From: Ferdinandcohnia sp047246645
GTDB lineage: Bacteria; Bacillota; Bacilli; Bacillales; Bacillaceae_L
NCBI RefSeq assembly: GCF_047246645.1
Contig: NZ_JBFOKR010000021.1
Location: 1-64,000, forward strand
Length of the DNA stretch: 64,000 nucleotides
Reading direction: 5' to 3'
Shown: positions 52,877 through 62,575 of the stretch, one piece after another
Position numbering within the stretch: the first letter of the stretch is position 1
Layout: each line of letters starts with the position of its first letter
Translations under genes and position numbers: made by a program
The notes under the pieces: model-generated
The model's database searches: none
What the model was told of the DNA's origin: nothing
What the model saw: only the letters and a program-made list of their open reading frames with translations

Positions 52877-53509
52877 ATGCTCAGTCACTATTATACAGCA
52901 AAAGGCTACGGAGAACATGAAATTAATATACAAAAGTCCCGATTCATTGCATATATAAACCGTGCCACAACAGAGGAAGAGGCTCAACACTTTATTCAGG
53001 AAATAAAAAAGAAGCATTGGGACGCAACCCACAACTGCTCGGCGTATCTTATTGGTGAAAATGACCAGATTCAAAAAGCAAACGATGATGGTGAGCCTAG
53101 TGGTACAGCAGGTGTTCCTATCCTTGAGGTTCTTAAAAAAAAGAAGCTTAAAGACACTGTTGTAGTAATTACGCGCTACTTCGGCGGCATAAAATTAGGT
53201 GCGGGTGGACTTATCCGTGCATACGGAAAAGCTACTTCAGAAGGCCTGCAGTCAACAGGAATAGTTGAACGAAAACTAATGAGAGTCATGCATTCAAGTA
53301 TTGATTATACCTGGCTTGGAAAGGTTGAAAACGAACTGCGGTCATCGGTTTTTCTTTTAAAAGACATACATTATCTTTCTGATGTAGAAATTGAAGCGTA
53401 TGTAGAAGAAGAGCAAAAGCAGCAGTTTACAGATTGGATGACAGAACTTACTAATGGAAAAGCCAATATTTCTGAAGGTCTTGTGACATATTTAGAAAAT
53501 GAGATATAA
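52877..53509 (+). CDS. yvyE: IMPACT/YigZ-family protein YvyE
   Basis: A 210-residue protein. The N-terminal UPF0029/Impact domain (about residues 15-130) has KSRFIAYINRATTEEEAQ, HNCSAYLIGE, DDGEPSGTAGVPILEVL and RYFGGIKLGAGGLIRAYG, all hallmarks. A C-terminal ferredoxin-like DUF1949 domain follows. E. coli YigZ and eukaryotic IMPACT relate to translation regulation; the bacterial role is unclear. The start MLSHYYTAKG at 52877 has AAGGAGG 11 nt upstream. The position beside degS is conserved. Confidence 0.92.
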   Translation: MLSHYYTAKGYGEHEINIQKSRFIAYINRATTEEEAQHFIQEIKKKHWDATHNCSAYLIGENDQIQKANDDGEPSGTAGVPILEVLKKKKLKDTVVVITRYFGGIKLGAGGLIRAYGKATSEGLQSTGIVERKLMRVMHSSIDYTWLGKVENELRSSVFLLKDIHYLSDVEIEAYVEEEQKQQFTDWMTELTNGKANISEGLVTYLENEI

Positions 53510-53538
53510 AAAATTCGCAACTGAGGAGAATATAAGTA

Positions 53539-54585
53539 ATGAATAATAATAGATATCTGCTGAAAAAGAAGAAGCGCAGAAAAAAAATAATTTGGTTATT
53601 CCTAATCCCACTTTTCACATTACTAATTGGTGCTGGTGTATATGGTGCCTACCTTTTTAATAAAGCATCAAATGTCGCTGCAGATTCAAAAACCGAGCTT
53701 AATCGTGGGGAAAAATCAGTAAAGCGTGTTGAACCTGTTGATCCTAAGCATGATAATATTTCAATTCTTTTTGTCGGAGTAGATGACAGTGCAACAAGAT
53801 CAGCTGAATATGGTGATGCAGTTCGTTCTGACGCCCTAATTTTAGCTACATTAAACGAATCAAAGAAATCAATTGAAATGGTCAGCATTCCACGTGATTC
53901 TTATGTGTATGACCCAATCCGTAAGAAGAAAGATAAAATTAACCATGCCCATGTCTACAATGGTGTTGATGGAACAATTGCAACAGTAGAGGAATTATTT
54001 GATATTCCAGTGGATTATTATGTAAAAATGAATTTTGAAGCTTTTATCGATGTTGTAGAAGCACTTGATGGTATCACAGTAGATGTACCAGTTTCATTTA
54101 CAGAGCAAGACAGTAAAGACCGACCAGATGCAATTAGTCTTAGAAAGGGAATTCAAGAACTTGATGGTGAAGAAGCCCTTGCCCTTGTTAGAACGAGAAA
54201 GATTGACAGTGATATTGAACGTGGTAAAAGACAGCAGCTGGTTGTAAAAGCAATTATCGACAAAGCGATTTCGGTAGGTTCGATTACTAAGTATGGTGGA
54301 GTTATTGATGCACTTGGAGATAACATTACGACGAACCTTGCTTTCGGTGAGATGCTTTCGCTTTACGATTACGCAGCATCTGGACAAAAACTCCAAATTC
54401 AAAACCATGTGCTAGAGGGTGTTGATGACTGGACTGATCGAGGATATTATTACCAGGTAAGTAAAGATAAGCTTGAAATCCTTTCTCAAACACTTAAGGA
54501 TCACCTTGGTATTACTTCAACAGGACAACGCGATAGTTCTTCTGAAGAGAGTGTTGAAGACTTTACTTCTGTTGATACAAACTAA
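53539..54585 (+). CDS. LytR-CpsA-Psr (LCP) family wall glycopolymer ligase
   Basis: A 348-residue membrane-anchored transferase that attaches teichoic acid or other glycopolymers from undecaprenyl carriers to peptidoglycan. A cationic N terminus is followed by a transmembrane helix (IIWLFLIPLFTLLIGAGVYGAY). The LCP core includes RSDALILATLNESKKSIEMVSIPRDSYV with the catalytic Arg/Asp and ALALVRTRKIDSDIERGKRQQLV. The tail is acidic and Ser-rich. Position between yvyE and tagO corresponds to B. subtilis yvhJ/tagV. It begins 29 nt after yvyE. Confidence 0.92.
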   Translation: MNNNRYLLKKKKRRKKIIWLFLIPLFTLLIGAGVYGAYLFNKASNVAADSKTELNRGEKSVKRVEPVDPKHDNISILFVGVDDSATRSAEYGDAVRSDALILATLNESKKSIEMVSIPRDSYVYDPIRKKKDKINHAHVYNGVDGTIATVEELFDIPVDYYVKMNFEAFIDVVEALDGITVDVPVSFTEQDSKDRPDAISLRKGIQELDGEEALALVRTRKIDSDIERGKRQQLVVKAIIDKAISVGSITKYGGVIDALGDNITTNLAFGEMLSLYDYAASGQKLQIQNHVLEGVDDWTDRGYYYQVSKDKLEILSQTLKDHLGITSTGQRDSSSEESVEDFTSVDTN

Positions 54586-54594
54586 TACGAGCAA

Positions 54595-54626
54595 AAGCTA
54601 TCGGCATTATGCTGATAGCTTTTTTA
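54595..54626 (+). terminator. Terminator of the LCP gene
   Basis: AAGCTATC / GATAGCTT stem followed by TTTTTATTT on the plus strand. Confidence 0.85.
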
Positions 54627-54940
54627 TTTACTAAAAGGGACTTCAGTCATGTTTCATAGAAGTTACATTTACTAATTATTTGTAACAAAATTTTTGGGGA
54701 AAGGATTGGAGTGGATTTATGCGTGGTTATTTCAAGAGTTAACACTACAATAAATTCCGGTATTGGTTGTAAAACATTTGATCCTTAAAGCTGGTGTATA
54801 ACAAGGTGATACACGTGTCATATAACTCCATAGGTACATCATACTCAAAGTTTGGGACCTGGAACTCCCTTGATTGTAGAAATTCACGTTCAACCAAGCA
54901 CTGTTGTAGTCATTGAGTCCTTAAATTGCCCCCATAACAT
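54627..54940. other. Non-coding gap between convergent LCP gene and tagO
   Basis: About 310 bp with no reading frame I can support. GTGTAT / ATACAC and GATACACGTGTC small palindromes occur near 54794-54820. Confidence 0.35.
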
Positions 54941-54977
54941 AAAAAAACACACGAACGTAAAACGCGCTCGTGTGTTT
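54941..54977 (-). terminator. Terminator of tagO
   Basis: AAACACACGA / TCGTGTGTTT stem followed by TTTTATGTT on the minus strand, 9 nt after the stop codon. Confidence 0.85.
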
Positions 54978-54985
54978 ATATAAGA

Positions 54986-56044
54986 TTATTTCATTTTTTG
55001 TGGAACTTTAATGACACTAAACATATTTAACAACGGACGATATTCTTTTCCAACTAAGCCAATTTTCTCGACGATTAATTCAATTGCAATTAACAATACT
55101 ACAACTACTACTAGTGATCCCCAAACTGTTGCTTGTGAGAACACAACGGCAGATAATCCAAAAATGGCACTCATCCCGTAAATCATAAGCACTGTCTTAC
55201 GGTGACTGTATCCCAATTTAAGTAGACAGTGGTGTAAATGTGATTTGTCCGGTGCAGAAAGTGGCTGCTTGTTTACAATACGTCTAATAATTGCAAAGAA
55301 TGTATCAGATATTGGAACCCCGAGAATAATGACAGGAACAATGAAAGAAATTAATGTTACGTTTTTAAATCCTAATAGTGATAATACCGCAATCATATAT
55401 CCTAAGAATAAGGCCCCTGTATCACCCATGAAAATTTTTGCTGGGTGGAAATTATAAAATAAAAATCCTAATGTACTAAATAAGACTAATAATCCGATAC
55501 TAAGAACGAATCCATCACCCATAATAATTGCCATTCCCGAAATGGTGATTAAAGCAATGGATGAAACACCAGCAGCAAGTCCGTCAAGTCCATCAATTAA
55601 ATTGATAGCATTTGTAATCCCCACAATCCAGATAACTGTTAACGGGATTGTTAAATAACCCAATTGAAGTTCACCAATACCAAATGGAAGGTTTATCATC
55701 TCAACGTCAACGCCATTAAATATTACAACAAATGCCGCTGCCAGTTGGCCAACTAACTTCCACTTTGCTGAAAGTTCAAATAGATCATCAAGAATTCCAG
55801 TTATAACAATGATAATACTACCAATCAAAATTGGCCATTTATATGGGCTTTCTGGTTGTAGAATAAGAAAACCAATGATAAAACTTGCAAATATAGCTAA
55901 TCCTCCTAAACGAGGCATGATTTTTTGATGTACTTTTCGGTGGTTAGGTTGGTCAGTTGCCCCAATTTTTATTGCCAATTTAATGACCAATGGGGTTAAA
56001 AGAATAGCTGCTATAAAGCAGACCAACGATACAATATATAACAT
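54986..56044 (-). CDS. tagO: Undecaprenyl-phosphate GlcNAc-1-phosphate transferase TagO
   Basis: A 352-residue polytopic membrane enzyme (about 10-11 helices) that starts wall teichoic acid and related glycan synthesis by putting GlcNAc-1-P on undecaprenyl phosphate. Visible motifs: RKVHQKIMPRLGG, the Asp-rich NAINLIDGLDGLAAGV, FHPAKIFMGDTGALFLGYM, and the HIHH-type SHLHHCLLKLGYSHR. Length and position match B. subtilis tagO. GAGGGGGAT precedes the ATG. Confidence 0.95.
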   Translation of the reverse strand: MLYIVSLVCFIAAILLTPLVIKLAIKIGATDQPNHRKVHQKIMPRLGGLAIFASFIIGFLILQPESPYKWPILIGSIIIVITGILDDLFELSAKWKLVGQLAAAFVVIFNGVDVEMINLPFGIGELQLGYLTIPLTVIWIVGITNAINLIDGLDGLAAGVSSIALITISGMAIIMGDGFVLSIGLLVLFSTLGFLFYNFHPAKIFMGDTGALFLGYMIAVLSLLGFKNVTLISFIVPVIILGVPISDTFFAIIRRIVNKQPLSAPDKSHLHHCLLKLGYSHRKTVLMIYGMSAIFGLSAVVFSQATVWGSLVVVVVLLIAIELIVEKIGLVGKEYRPLLNMFSVIKVPQKMK

Positions 56045-56328
56045 GAAGAATCCCCCTCATCCTTACTGTAACCATTTCAGCGATTTTTAATATCTATATC
56101 TCTTAGTATGATTCGTTTCATTTACGTTTTTTTAGACTGTCCTATAATTATAACTATGCCTATGGCAAACACTAAAGTGGATTATACCATAGTCTATTTA
56201 TTTTGTATAACAGGAAATTTTTGAGCAAAGTATAATCATAGATTCCGAGTTATTTGACGTAATAAAAACGAAAAAGTTTCACAATACAGTAAAATTTCTG
56301 TAACAGGAGTTAATTTTAGCATCCTAAT
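56045..56328 (-). promoter_or_regulatory. tagO upstream region
   Basis: AT-rich leader with a TATAATTATA stretch and a small TGCCATAGGCA palindrome about 110-130 nt upstream of tagO. A promoter is likely there, but no convincing -35 partner was found. Confidence 0.3.
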
Positions 56329-56404
56329 AAAAGGATAAAGCCCTATTATTTCTACATTAAGTGTTGAGTAGTCGTTTGAACAACTACACTATTTTAATAG
56401 GGCT
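56329..56404 (-). terminator. Terminator of the surface-glycan operon
   Basis: AGCCCTATTA / TAATAGGGCT closes a long hairpin that has an inner GTAGTTG / CGACTAC stem, followed by TTTATCCTTTT on the minus strand. Confidence 0.75.
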
Positions 56405-56406
56405 CT

Positions 56407-57507
56407 CTATAAAATACTTCGGTATGCTGTATAAACACTGTTACTAAAATTAGAGAGTGAATAGATGGATTCTGCCTTCTCATGAAGATTTTTTCCTATT
56501 TCGCCTAATCGGTCCTGGTCCTTCAGTGCGATATACTCTTTAATTTCATGCACCAAGGCCTGTACATTTTTGGAAGGTATGACTCTACCTAGAGAATTGT
56601 CAGAAATCAATTCTTTAACTCCTCCTACATCCGTTGAGATAACTGGGACATCAGCCCTGGCCGCTTCCAGGATAACAAGCGGAAAACTCTCACTATAAGA
56701 GGTTAATATGTTTGCATCTGCGACTAATAATAAACCATGTATGTTTTCCTGATGACCTAAGAAAGTAACGTGGTCCTCAATTCCTAATTGTTTAGCTCTC
56801 CCCTGGAGTTCCTGTGAAATTGGTCCGTCACCAACTAGTAACAGTTGAACCTGCGGGTACACCTTACTAACCTCAGAAATTGCCTCAAACGCAATTACAT
56901 GCCCCTTAACGGGATGTAATCTAGCAATCATCATAATAACAAAATCATCATTCTTCACACCTAATTCATCTCTTGTTATAGGTGTGTATTCCGGTATATC
57001 AAAGTCAATTCCATTATAAATGGTAGTAATTTTGTTCCGATTAAAACCAAAATCAACTAGCATATTTGTGAAATTGTTTGAGATTGCAAAGAAATGATCC
57101 ATTTTTTTTAACGAAAGAAAATGCAGTTTCGTAAATACCTTGCCCTTTAGTCCGCCTTCTAAAAAATCATCACGTGGATCGCTGTGGATCGTTGTAACCC
57201 ATTTGCAATTCGTGGAACCTTTTAAAAGAAATGCATATAGATTAGCTCTTGGTCCATGAGTATGAACAATATCTATTTCATTTTTATTAATAAAGTCCCT
57301 TATTCTTTTTAGGATTGATAAATCATAGCGAGATGATTGTGTAAAGAGTTCGACTTTAATGCCGAGCTGCTTTGCTCTATTCGCCATCTCTCCCTCTTCA
57401 AAAACACCTAAGATAAATTCTTCCCGATTCAGTGCATTTAGTAATGAAAGAATGTGAATCATTCCCCCACCAGTTTCCGCACCGGCATTTAAGTGAAGTA
57501 CCTTCAT
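56407..57507 (-). CDS. Glycosyltransferase family 4
   Basis: A 366-residue GT-B enzyme. The N-terminal acceptor domain (MKVLHLNAGAETGGGMIHI; DIVHTHGPRANLYAFLL) is followed by the C-terminal nucleotide-sugar domain with MMIARLHPVKGHVIAFEA, LLLVGDGPISQELQ, VTFLGHQENIHGLLLVADANILTSYSESFPLVILEA (EX7E). Last gene of a cluster transcribed from about 60.7 kb down. Donor and acceptor are unknown; a surface polysaccharide or teichuronic-type polymer is likely from context. Confidence 0.87.
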   Translation of the reverse strand: MKVLHLNAGAETGGGMIHILSLLNALNREEFILGVFEEGEMANRAKQLGIKVELFTQSSRYDLSILKRIRDFINKNEIDIVHTHGPRANLYAFLLKGSTNCKWVTTIHSDPRDDFLEGGLKGKVFTKLHFLSLKKMDHFFAISNNFTNMLVDFGFNRNKITTIYNGIDFDIPEYTPITRDELGVKNDDFVIMMIARLHPVKGHVIAFEAISEVSKVYPQVQLLLVGDGPISQELQGRAKQLGIEDHVTFLGHQENIHGLLLVADANILTSYSESFPLVILEAARADVPVISTDVGGVKELISDNSLGRVIPSKNVQALVHEIKEYIALKDQDRLGEIGKNLHEKAESIYSLSNFSNSVYTAYRSIL

Positions 57508-57533
57508 TGTATCCCCCTATAAAACTGTAGAAT

Positions 57534-58811
57534 TTATTCCTTGGAATTTTTATTAATTATTTCGTGCATTCTTTCAAAGCGCTTTTCCCAGGTTGAATTA
57601 TGAAGAAAATCCTTTAGTTCCTCATACCGAATCTCTGAATTTAAAATGCTGATATACAATGTAGATATCGCATTTTGCACATCAGAGTAGGTATTCGCAT
57701 GAATCACATACGGATACTCACCAATATGGGGGATCCCTGTAGATACTGTCGGTAGTCCAAAATATAAATACTCATATATCTTTATTGGGTCTACCGCCTC
57801 TGATAATTTGCTATGTTTAAACGGTATGATTCCAACATGCCAGTTACTTACAAATTCATAAAGTTCACTTGGGTGTACTTTACCGTAATACTTTATATTA
57901 GTTGATTTACTAATGCGGTCCAGCAAATGATCTGGAACCCCATGTCCCACTAAGTGAATAACATTCTGTTTATTTTCTGCAAGAGCAAAAATAAGAGCAT
58001 AATCAAACCAAGAATCTGTTAAATGTCCAAAATAGCCAATATGAACCTTCTTATCGCCAGCCTCTGTTCGTAAAGCTACATTCTCTTTCTTAGATAGACT
58101 TTCTTGAAAACCGTTACCAATAACATAGATGTCGTCTCTAATATAAGAAAACTTTTGTTTTAATGGTTCAGATACAGCAAAGACAAAATTTGAGTTCTTG
58201 ATGATTTGTTCTTCTATCTCTTTTTTGTACCACGGAGCATGTCCAACTTTAAAAAATTCTTCCCATTCATCCATGTTATCGTAAACAGTGATGTAGTTCT
58301 TCTTTTTTAATACTTCTAGAGGTTCATGGAATGCCTTTGCTGGGAATGTAGTGATAAATGTTTTATCCTGTATGTCGTTTAAGATATCCAATTGCTCTAA
58401 CCCATAGATAAGGTCGTACATAGGTATTTGATAGATATTCTTGTATACCTTTTGGTAATTCTTTTCTAATTTTTCGTGGGTATCAAATTGCCACACAACA
58501 TAAATAACTGCATGGTTTTGATCTGCTAGGTATTTTGCAAGGTTTATGGTACGTTGGTTATAAACCTCGTCAAATTCTAACGCAGACGTAATAATTTTTA
58601 CGCCTTTTATTTCAGATGCATGATACGCTCTCAAAATTTCATTATAAATAACTGGAATTTGTTTATTTTCTTTATAAATCATACGGTCCATTCCACTCAT
58701 AGCCATTAATCTGCTGTTTGCTTTTTTAATGGTAGTTAACACACCGTCGCGTTTCATTGCATTTGTAAATTTACCAATACTTTGTTTTAGTAAAAGAAGC
58801 TTATCACTCAT
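57534..58811 (-). CDS. Glycosyltransferase, TuaH-like
   Basis: A 425-residue putative GT-B glycosyltransferase with an N-terminal extension (about residues 1-65). The sequence contains SALEFDEVYNQRTINLAKYLADQNHAVIYVVWQF, ITVYDNMDEWEEF, FVFAVSEPLKQKF, VHIGYFGHLTDSWFDYALI and VGIIPFKHSKLSEAVDPIKIYEYLYFGLPTVSTGIP. This layout resembles the TuaH-type transferases found near tagO in Bacillus. The precise sugar is unknown. It lies 26 nt before the next gene of the operon. Confidence 0.75.
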   Translation of the reverse strand: MSDKLLLLKQSIGKFTNAMKRDGVLTTIKKANSRLMAMSGMDRMIYKENKQIPVIYNEILRAYHASEIKGVKIITSALEFDEVYNQRTINLAKYLADQNHAVIYVVWQFDTHEKLEKNYQKVYKNIYQIPMYDLIYGLEQLDILNDIQDKTFITTFPAKAFHEPLEVLKKKNYITVYDNMDEWEEFFKVGHAPWYKKEIEEQIIKNSNFVFAVSEPLKQKFSYIRDDIYVIGNGFQESLSKKENVALRTEAGDKKVHIGYFGHLTDSWFDYALIFALAENKQNVIHLVGHGVPDHLLDRISKSTNIKYYGKVHPSELYEFVSNWHVGIIPFKHSKLSEAVDPIKIYEYLYFGLPTVSTGIPHIGEYPYVIHANTYSDVQNAISTLYISILNSEIRYEELKDFLHNSTWEKRFERMHEIINKNSKE

Positions 58812-58853
58812 TCGTTTCTCCTTCAGTACGCTAAATTGATTTTTCTAAGCCCC

Positions 58854-59954
58854 TTATTTTAAAAGGGTCTTATATAAATTCTTATACTTTTCAATCATAA
58901 TCTCATTACTGAAATGTTTTTGGAAGTCTTCGGCTGCATTTTTTTCCATTTCTTTTTTAAGATTTTCATCATTAAGTAGAGTCTTAATTTTACTTACCAT
59001 CGCATCGATGTCCTTCATAGTTACTAAGAAACCGTTTCTTCTATCATCGATAACCTCAGCTGTGTTACCAACATCTGTAACAACAACTGCTTTTCCATAT
59101 GCCATTGCCTCAAGTAATGTTAATGGCGCGCCTTCCCACAATGAAGACATCACATATATATCCATAACCTTAAAGAGTTCGTTAACCTTTTCTACATGCC
59201 CTAAAAATAATATATTTTCCTCTGTTTGGGCAATTCCCTTTAATTTAGCCGTGTATTCTGCATCACCAGTTCCAGGTATTAGAAAATAAAGATTTTTATA
59301 TTCCTTGTTTAATCGTTTGGCCACTTCAATGAAATATTCGAGTCCCTTTTGCACATCGATGCGGGATAAAGTACTAATGATTATAGAATCCTGTGGTAAA
59401 CCCAATTCTTTTTTTATCTCATTACGATCTCGATTAGTTTGAATTAGTCTTTCCGAATCAATCGAGTTACGAATGGATATACAATTATTTTTATTAAAAA
59501 TTAAAAAATGCTTTTTATTGAAGCGATTCACTGATTCCGAAACGGAAACAATTCGATCTGCAAGATTTAAATAGAAACTATATTTTATTTTACCCCAAGG
59601 ATTAACAAAGAATTGATATGTATTGTGCGTAGTTTCTATTAATTTCACCTTTGCTTTTTTTGCTGCAAGCATTCCATCTAAACAAAAATGGGTTTGTATA
59701 ATATCAATACGTTCGTCATCGATCAGTTTTGCAAGATTGTTCACGCGTGCTTTCTTCGTGGAGCTCTCCTTTATTTCATAACAAATAAATCCCTTTTGTT
59801 TAAGTCTGTCACTTACATCTCCACCGCGGAAATAAGCTACACGTACATCAAACACATCATCATTGGTATTTTTGACTAGGTTATAAATAACCTCTTCAAG
59901 ACCACCTTTATCAAGTGAATCTGTAACATGTAAAATTTTTATTCGATTTCCCAT
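58854..59954 (-). CDS. Glycosyltransferase family 4 (second copy)
   Basis: A 366-residue GT-B enzyme: ILHVTDSLDKGGLEEVIYNL at the N terminus, IIQTHFCLDGMLAAKKA, then donor-domain motifs SRIDVQKGLEYFIEVAKRL, FLIPGTGDAEYTAKLK, ILFLGHVEKVNELFKVMDIYVMSSLWEGAPLTLLEAMAYGKAVVVTDVGNTAE. The second of two ATGs (59954) is chosen because GAGGAG lies 5-6 nt upstream. It follows the tagA-like gene by 36 nt. Specificity is unknown. Confidence 0.87.
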   Translation of the reverse strand: MGNRIKILHVTDSLDKGGLEEVIYNLVKNTNDDVFDVRVAYFRGGDVSDRLKQKGFICYEIKESSTKKARVNNLAKLIDDERIDIIQTHFCLDGMLAAKKAKVKLIETTHNTYQFFVNPWGKIKYSFYLNLADRIVSVSESVNRFNKKHFLIFNKNNCISIRNSIDSERLIQTNRDRNEIKKELGLPQDSIIISTLSRIDVQKGLEYFIEVAKRLNKEYKNLYFLIPGTGDAEYTAKLKGIAQTEENILFLGHVEKVNELFKVMDIYVMSSLWEGAPLTLLEAMAYGKAVVVTDVGNTAEVIDDRRNGFLVTMKDIDAMVSKIKTLLNDENLKKEMEKNAAEDFQKHFSNEIMIEKYKNLYKTLLK

Positions 59955-59990
59955 CATATCTCCTCACTACCTTCTATAGCTGTACTCACT

Positions 59991-60719
59991 TTATCCTTTG
60001 AATTTCTTCAAAATTACCTTAATTATGAACTGAGGTAATGCTAGCATTCGTTTCCATCTTGATGGTTGCTTTACTAATCTATAGAACCACTCAAGATTTA
60101 GTTTTTGCCATATTTCCGGTGCACGCTTTACATTACCAGCGATAACATCAAAGCTTCCACCTACACCTATGAATATTCCCTTATTCATCTGCTTCAGGTT
60201 TTGATAAATCCACTTCTCTTGTCTTGGTACGCCTAAAGCAACAAATACTAAATCCGGTTGTAAATCCTTTATCTGATTTGATATTTCTATATTATTGCTA
60301 TCAAAGAACCCATGATGGGAACCCACAATTTGTACATTCTCATATTGTTTTTCAATATTCGAAATAGTTTTTGCTAATACCGTTTCTTCTGCACCAAGAA
60401 GGTAGACCTTATATGATTCATTATTCGCAACTTCTAGAAGTTTTAACATTAAGTCATATCCCGCTACACGTTCTGGTAAAGGGTTTTGTAAGATTTTTGA
60501 TGCGATTACCACCCCTATTCCATCAGCGATAACCATATTTGCTGAATCTAATGCTTTTTTATACTCTTCATCTTGGATAGACTGCATCACAATTTCAGGA
60601 TTTGCTGTTACGATAAAAGTTTTTTCCTCATTTTTTAATCGAGTTGTAAGAGTGTTAACTAATTGCAACAATGTTGTGTTGATGAACTCTACACCCAATA
60701 TATCTACTTTGTTTTTCAT
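59991..60719 (-). CDS. tagA: WecG/TagA/CpsF-family glycosyltransferase
   Basis: A 242-residue GT26 enzyme, typically adding N-acetylmannosamine to undecaprenyl-PP-GlcNAc, the step after TagO. Signature segments: TANPEIVMQSIQDEEYKKAL, MVIADGIGVVIASKIL (catalytic Asp-like), FVALGVPRQEKWIYQNL, IFIGVGGSFDVIAGNVKRAPEIWQKLNLEWFYRL. Together with tagO it could build the disaccharide linkage unit. No tagB/tagF glycerol-phosphate polymerase is visible, so another polymer may use the same carrier. First gene of this transcript. Confidence 0.88.
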   Translation of the reverse strand: MKNKVDILGVEFINTTLLQLVNTLTTRLKNEEKTFIVTANPEIVMQSIQDEEYKKALDSANMVIADGIGVVIASKILQNPLPERVAGYDLMLKLLEVANNESYKVYLLGAEETVLAKTISNIEKQYENVQIVGSHHGFFDSNNIEISNQIKDLQPDLVFVALGVPRQEKWIYQNLKQMNKGIFIGVGGSFDVIAGNVKRAPEIWQKLNLEWFYRLVKQPSRWKRMLALPQFIIKVILKKFKG

Positions 60720-60782
60720 TTATATTTTTCTACTCCTCAACATCATAATTTGAATCGTCTATACAAGTACAACAATATTGCG

Positions 60783-60818
60783 CAAAAAGGAAAAGCCTCA
60801 AAAGAAGTAGCTTTTCCT
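60783..60818 (-). terminator. Terminator of the Wzy-like gene
   Basis: AAAGGAAAAGC / GCTTTTCCTT stem followed by TTTGCGC on the minus strand, 10 nt after the stop codon at 60828. Confidence 0.75.
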
Positions 60819-60827
60819 TTCTTTTCT

Positions 60828-62207
60828 CTATTCTATCTCTAAGTCAACCAGTAAATATGCAAACTGTACCATAAAGAATATAATAACACCTGGTGCAGTC
60901 AATACATGACCCGCCGTAAAGGCGATTCCGAGACCTAATGCTAAGCCGCTTGCAATAAGGGCATACTTAATGTTGAATATTTTACTGAAGTTTTTAACAA
61001 CTGCTACAACTAATAATATTCCGTAGTATAAGAACGGGAAGATAATCATAATAAAGCCAATAATACCAAATGAATAGAACAAATCATGGAAGTCGCGTTC
61101 AATTAATTTTGCATGTTCTTCAAAATTGCCGCCATATCCCATTCCGAACAATCGCTGCATAACAGATGCATCTTGATAGTATTCTTTATACATCTCTTCA
61201 TATAATTGTCGGCCACTAAATAGTAATGCCTCTGTCTGTTCTTGCTGGTGTGTTTCATTAACTGTCTCCGGGTCTACTGCAGGATCTTCCGTTTCAGTCC
61301 CAGTATTAGTTCCTTGATCTTCCTGCTCTTGGAGTGACTGATAATGCAGATTTGTATTTACTGCCATTGGAGTATGTGGCGTAAATACAATAAGCAACCC
61401 AAGAATAACAACTGCCACAATAGTATTGAGTAATATACCAGGCTTTGCGTCACTTTTCTTACGAGTAATAATGAATCGAAGTAACCCCATGAAAATTGTA
61501 ATTGCAAATACAATAACAATCGCACCGTAGCCAACTTTTGTTCCAATTGCTAGCAGCGAAAAAATCATAAGGAGCGAAGGAATCCAATAATATAATTGCT
61601 TCCAGGACTTTGTTTTATCGATTGAATATAACACTACAATAGGTAACGAAATCGCAAGCAAAGTTCCTAGTTCATTTGCTGCAAAGAACCAACCTTTAGA
61701 ACCCGACTTCATGTAATCATAGCTTCCATAATCAGTACCTGTCACAATGGAAACAACCATAATGATATTGGTAATAAGGGACGCATATACAATTGAATTC
61801 TTCATTTTATCTTCTATAGTTGTGTTGGCACGTAACGCTTTAAAAACGAGAATGTAACTACCCAACATTAAATAAGGATACATAGTCTTAGCTACTAGCT
61901 TAATTTCTTCTCCCATATAAATTGGAGATTTTGATAAGTAATTATTCACAAACCCAATAAGCAATACAATACCTAATCCAATTAGATAGATAATATATTT
62001 TCTGTTGTCCTTTTCTTTTGCCCTTATTAATAAAAATACGGCTGCTGCAACCATGACAATCATCCGAACAATAATACCAACTGTTATATTGATTTCGAGA
62101 ACAAGTATACAAAAAGCTGTAAGTAAATCTAAGATTGGTTGAAGTATGATAAAAAGCAGTAAAAAGGATTCAAATTTATTTTCAGAGTTATTCCAGTTAG
62201 CAATCAT
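60828..62207 (-). CDS. O-antigen ligase/polymerase (Wzy/WaaL)-like membrane protein
   Basis: A 459-residue polytopic membrane protein with about 11-12 hydrophobic helices. A large extracytoplasmic loop (about residues 285-380) is highly acidic and Gln/Thr-rich (QEDQGTNTGTETED), followed by MQRLFGMGYGGNFEEHAKLIERDFHDLFYSFG, which fits the conserved loop region of this superfamily. The start at 62207 is taken because GTAAGGA lies upstream; earlier ATGs lack a site. It would polymerise or ligate repeat units exported by a flippase like the one at 63377. Confidence 0.75.
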   Translation of the reverse strand: MIANWNNSENKFESFLLLFIILQPILDLLTAFCILVLEINITVGIIVRMIVMVAAAVFLLIRAKEKDNRKYIIYLIGLGIVLLIGFVNNYLSKSPIYMGEEIKLVAKTMYPYLMLGSYILVFKALRANTTIEDKMKNSIVYASLITNIIMVVSIVTGTDYGSYDYMKSGSKGWFFAANELGTLLAISLPIVVLYSIDKTKSWKQLYYWIPSLLMIFSLLAIGTKVGYGAIVIVFAITIFMGLLRFIITRKKSDAKPGILLNTIVAVVILGLLIVFTPHTPMAVNTNLHYQSLQEQEDQGTNTGTETEDPAVDPETVNETHQQEQTEALLFSGRQLYEEMYKEYYQDASVMQRLFGMGYGGNFEEHAKLIERDFHDLFYSFGIIGFIMIIFPFLYYGILLVVAVVKNFSKIFNIKYALIASGLALGLGIAFTAGHVLTAPGVIIFFMVQFAYLLVDLEIE

Positions 62208-62575
62208 ATAATTCCTTACCCCTTTAGTTATATATAACATTATTACTAATGCTTTAAGTAATTTTAGATAATCCAATCAAAAGAATAACATATTCAGACA
62301 GCAAATTAAATGGAAATTATCTAAAAAGAACCTTTTTTGTAGATTTATGTTACTTTTTGTAAATAACTAAAAATGTCTAAAAATTATTTATTACATCTTT
62401 CGATAAGATACAATTCATTCGTGTCCGTTTCCACCAAATTATTAAATCATTCCATTTGGACTATATGATATAATGATTTATTGTTGATTTACCATTTTCC
62501 TTTGTGTAAATTGAATCATAGAGAATAAATAGCAATAATACAGTTTTTGCTTTTAATATGGAGGGAACTAATTTT
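62208..62575. other. Divergent non-coding region between wzy-like and licD genes
   Basis: A 368-bp AT-rich region between oppositely directed genes. A plus-strand -10-like GATATAATG at about 62466-62474 may serve licD; its -35 is weak. No hairpin or palindrome stands out. Confidence 0.35.
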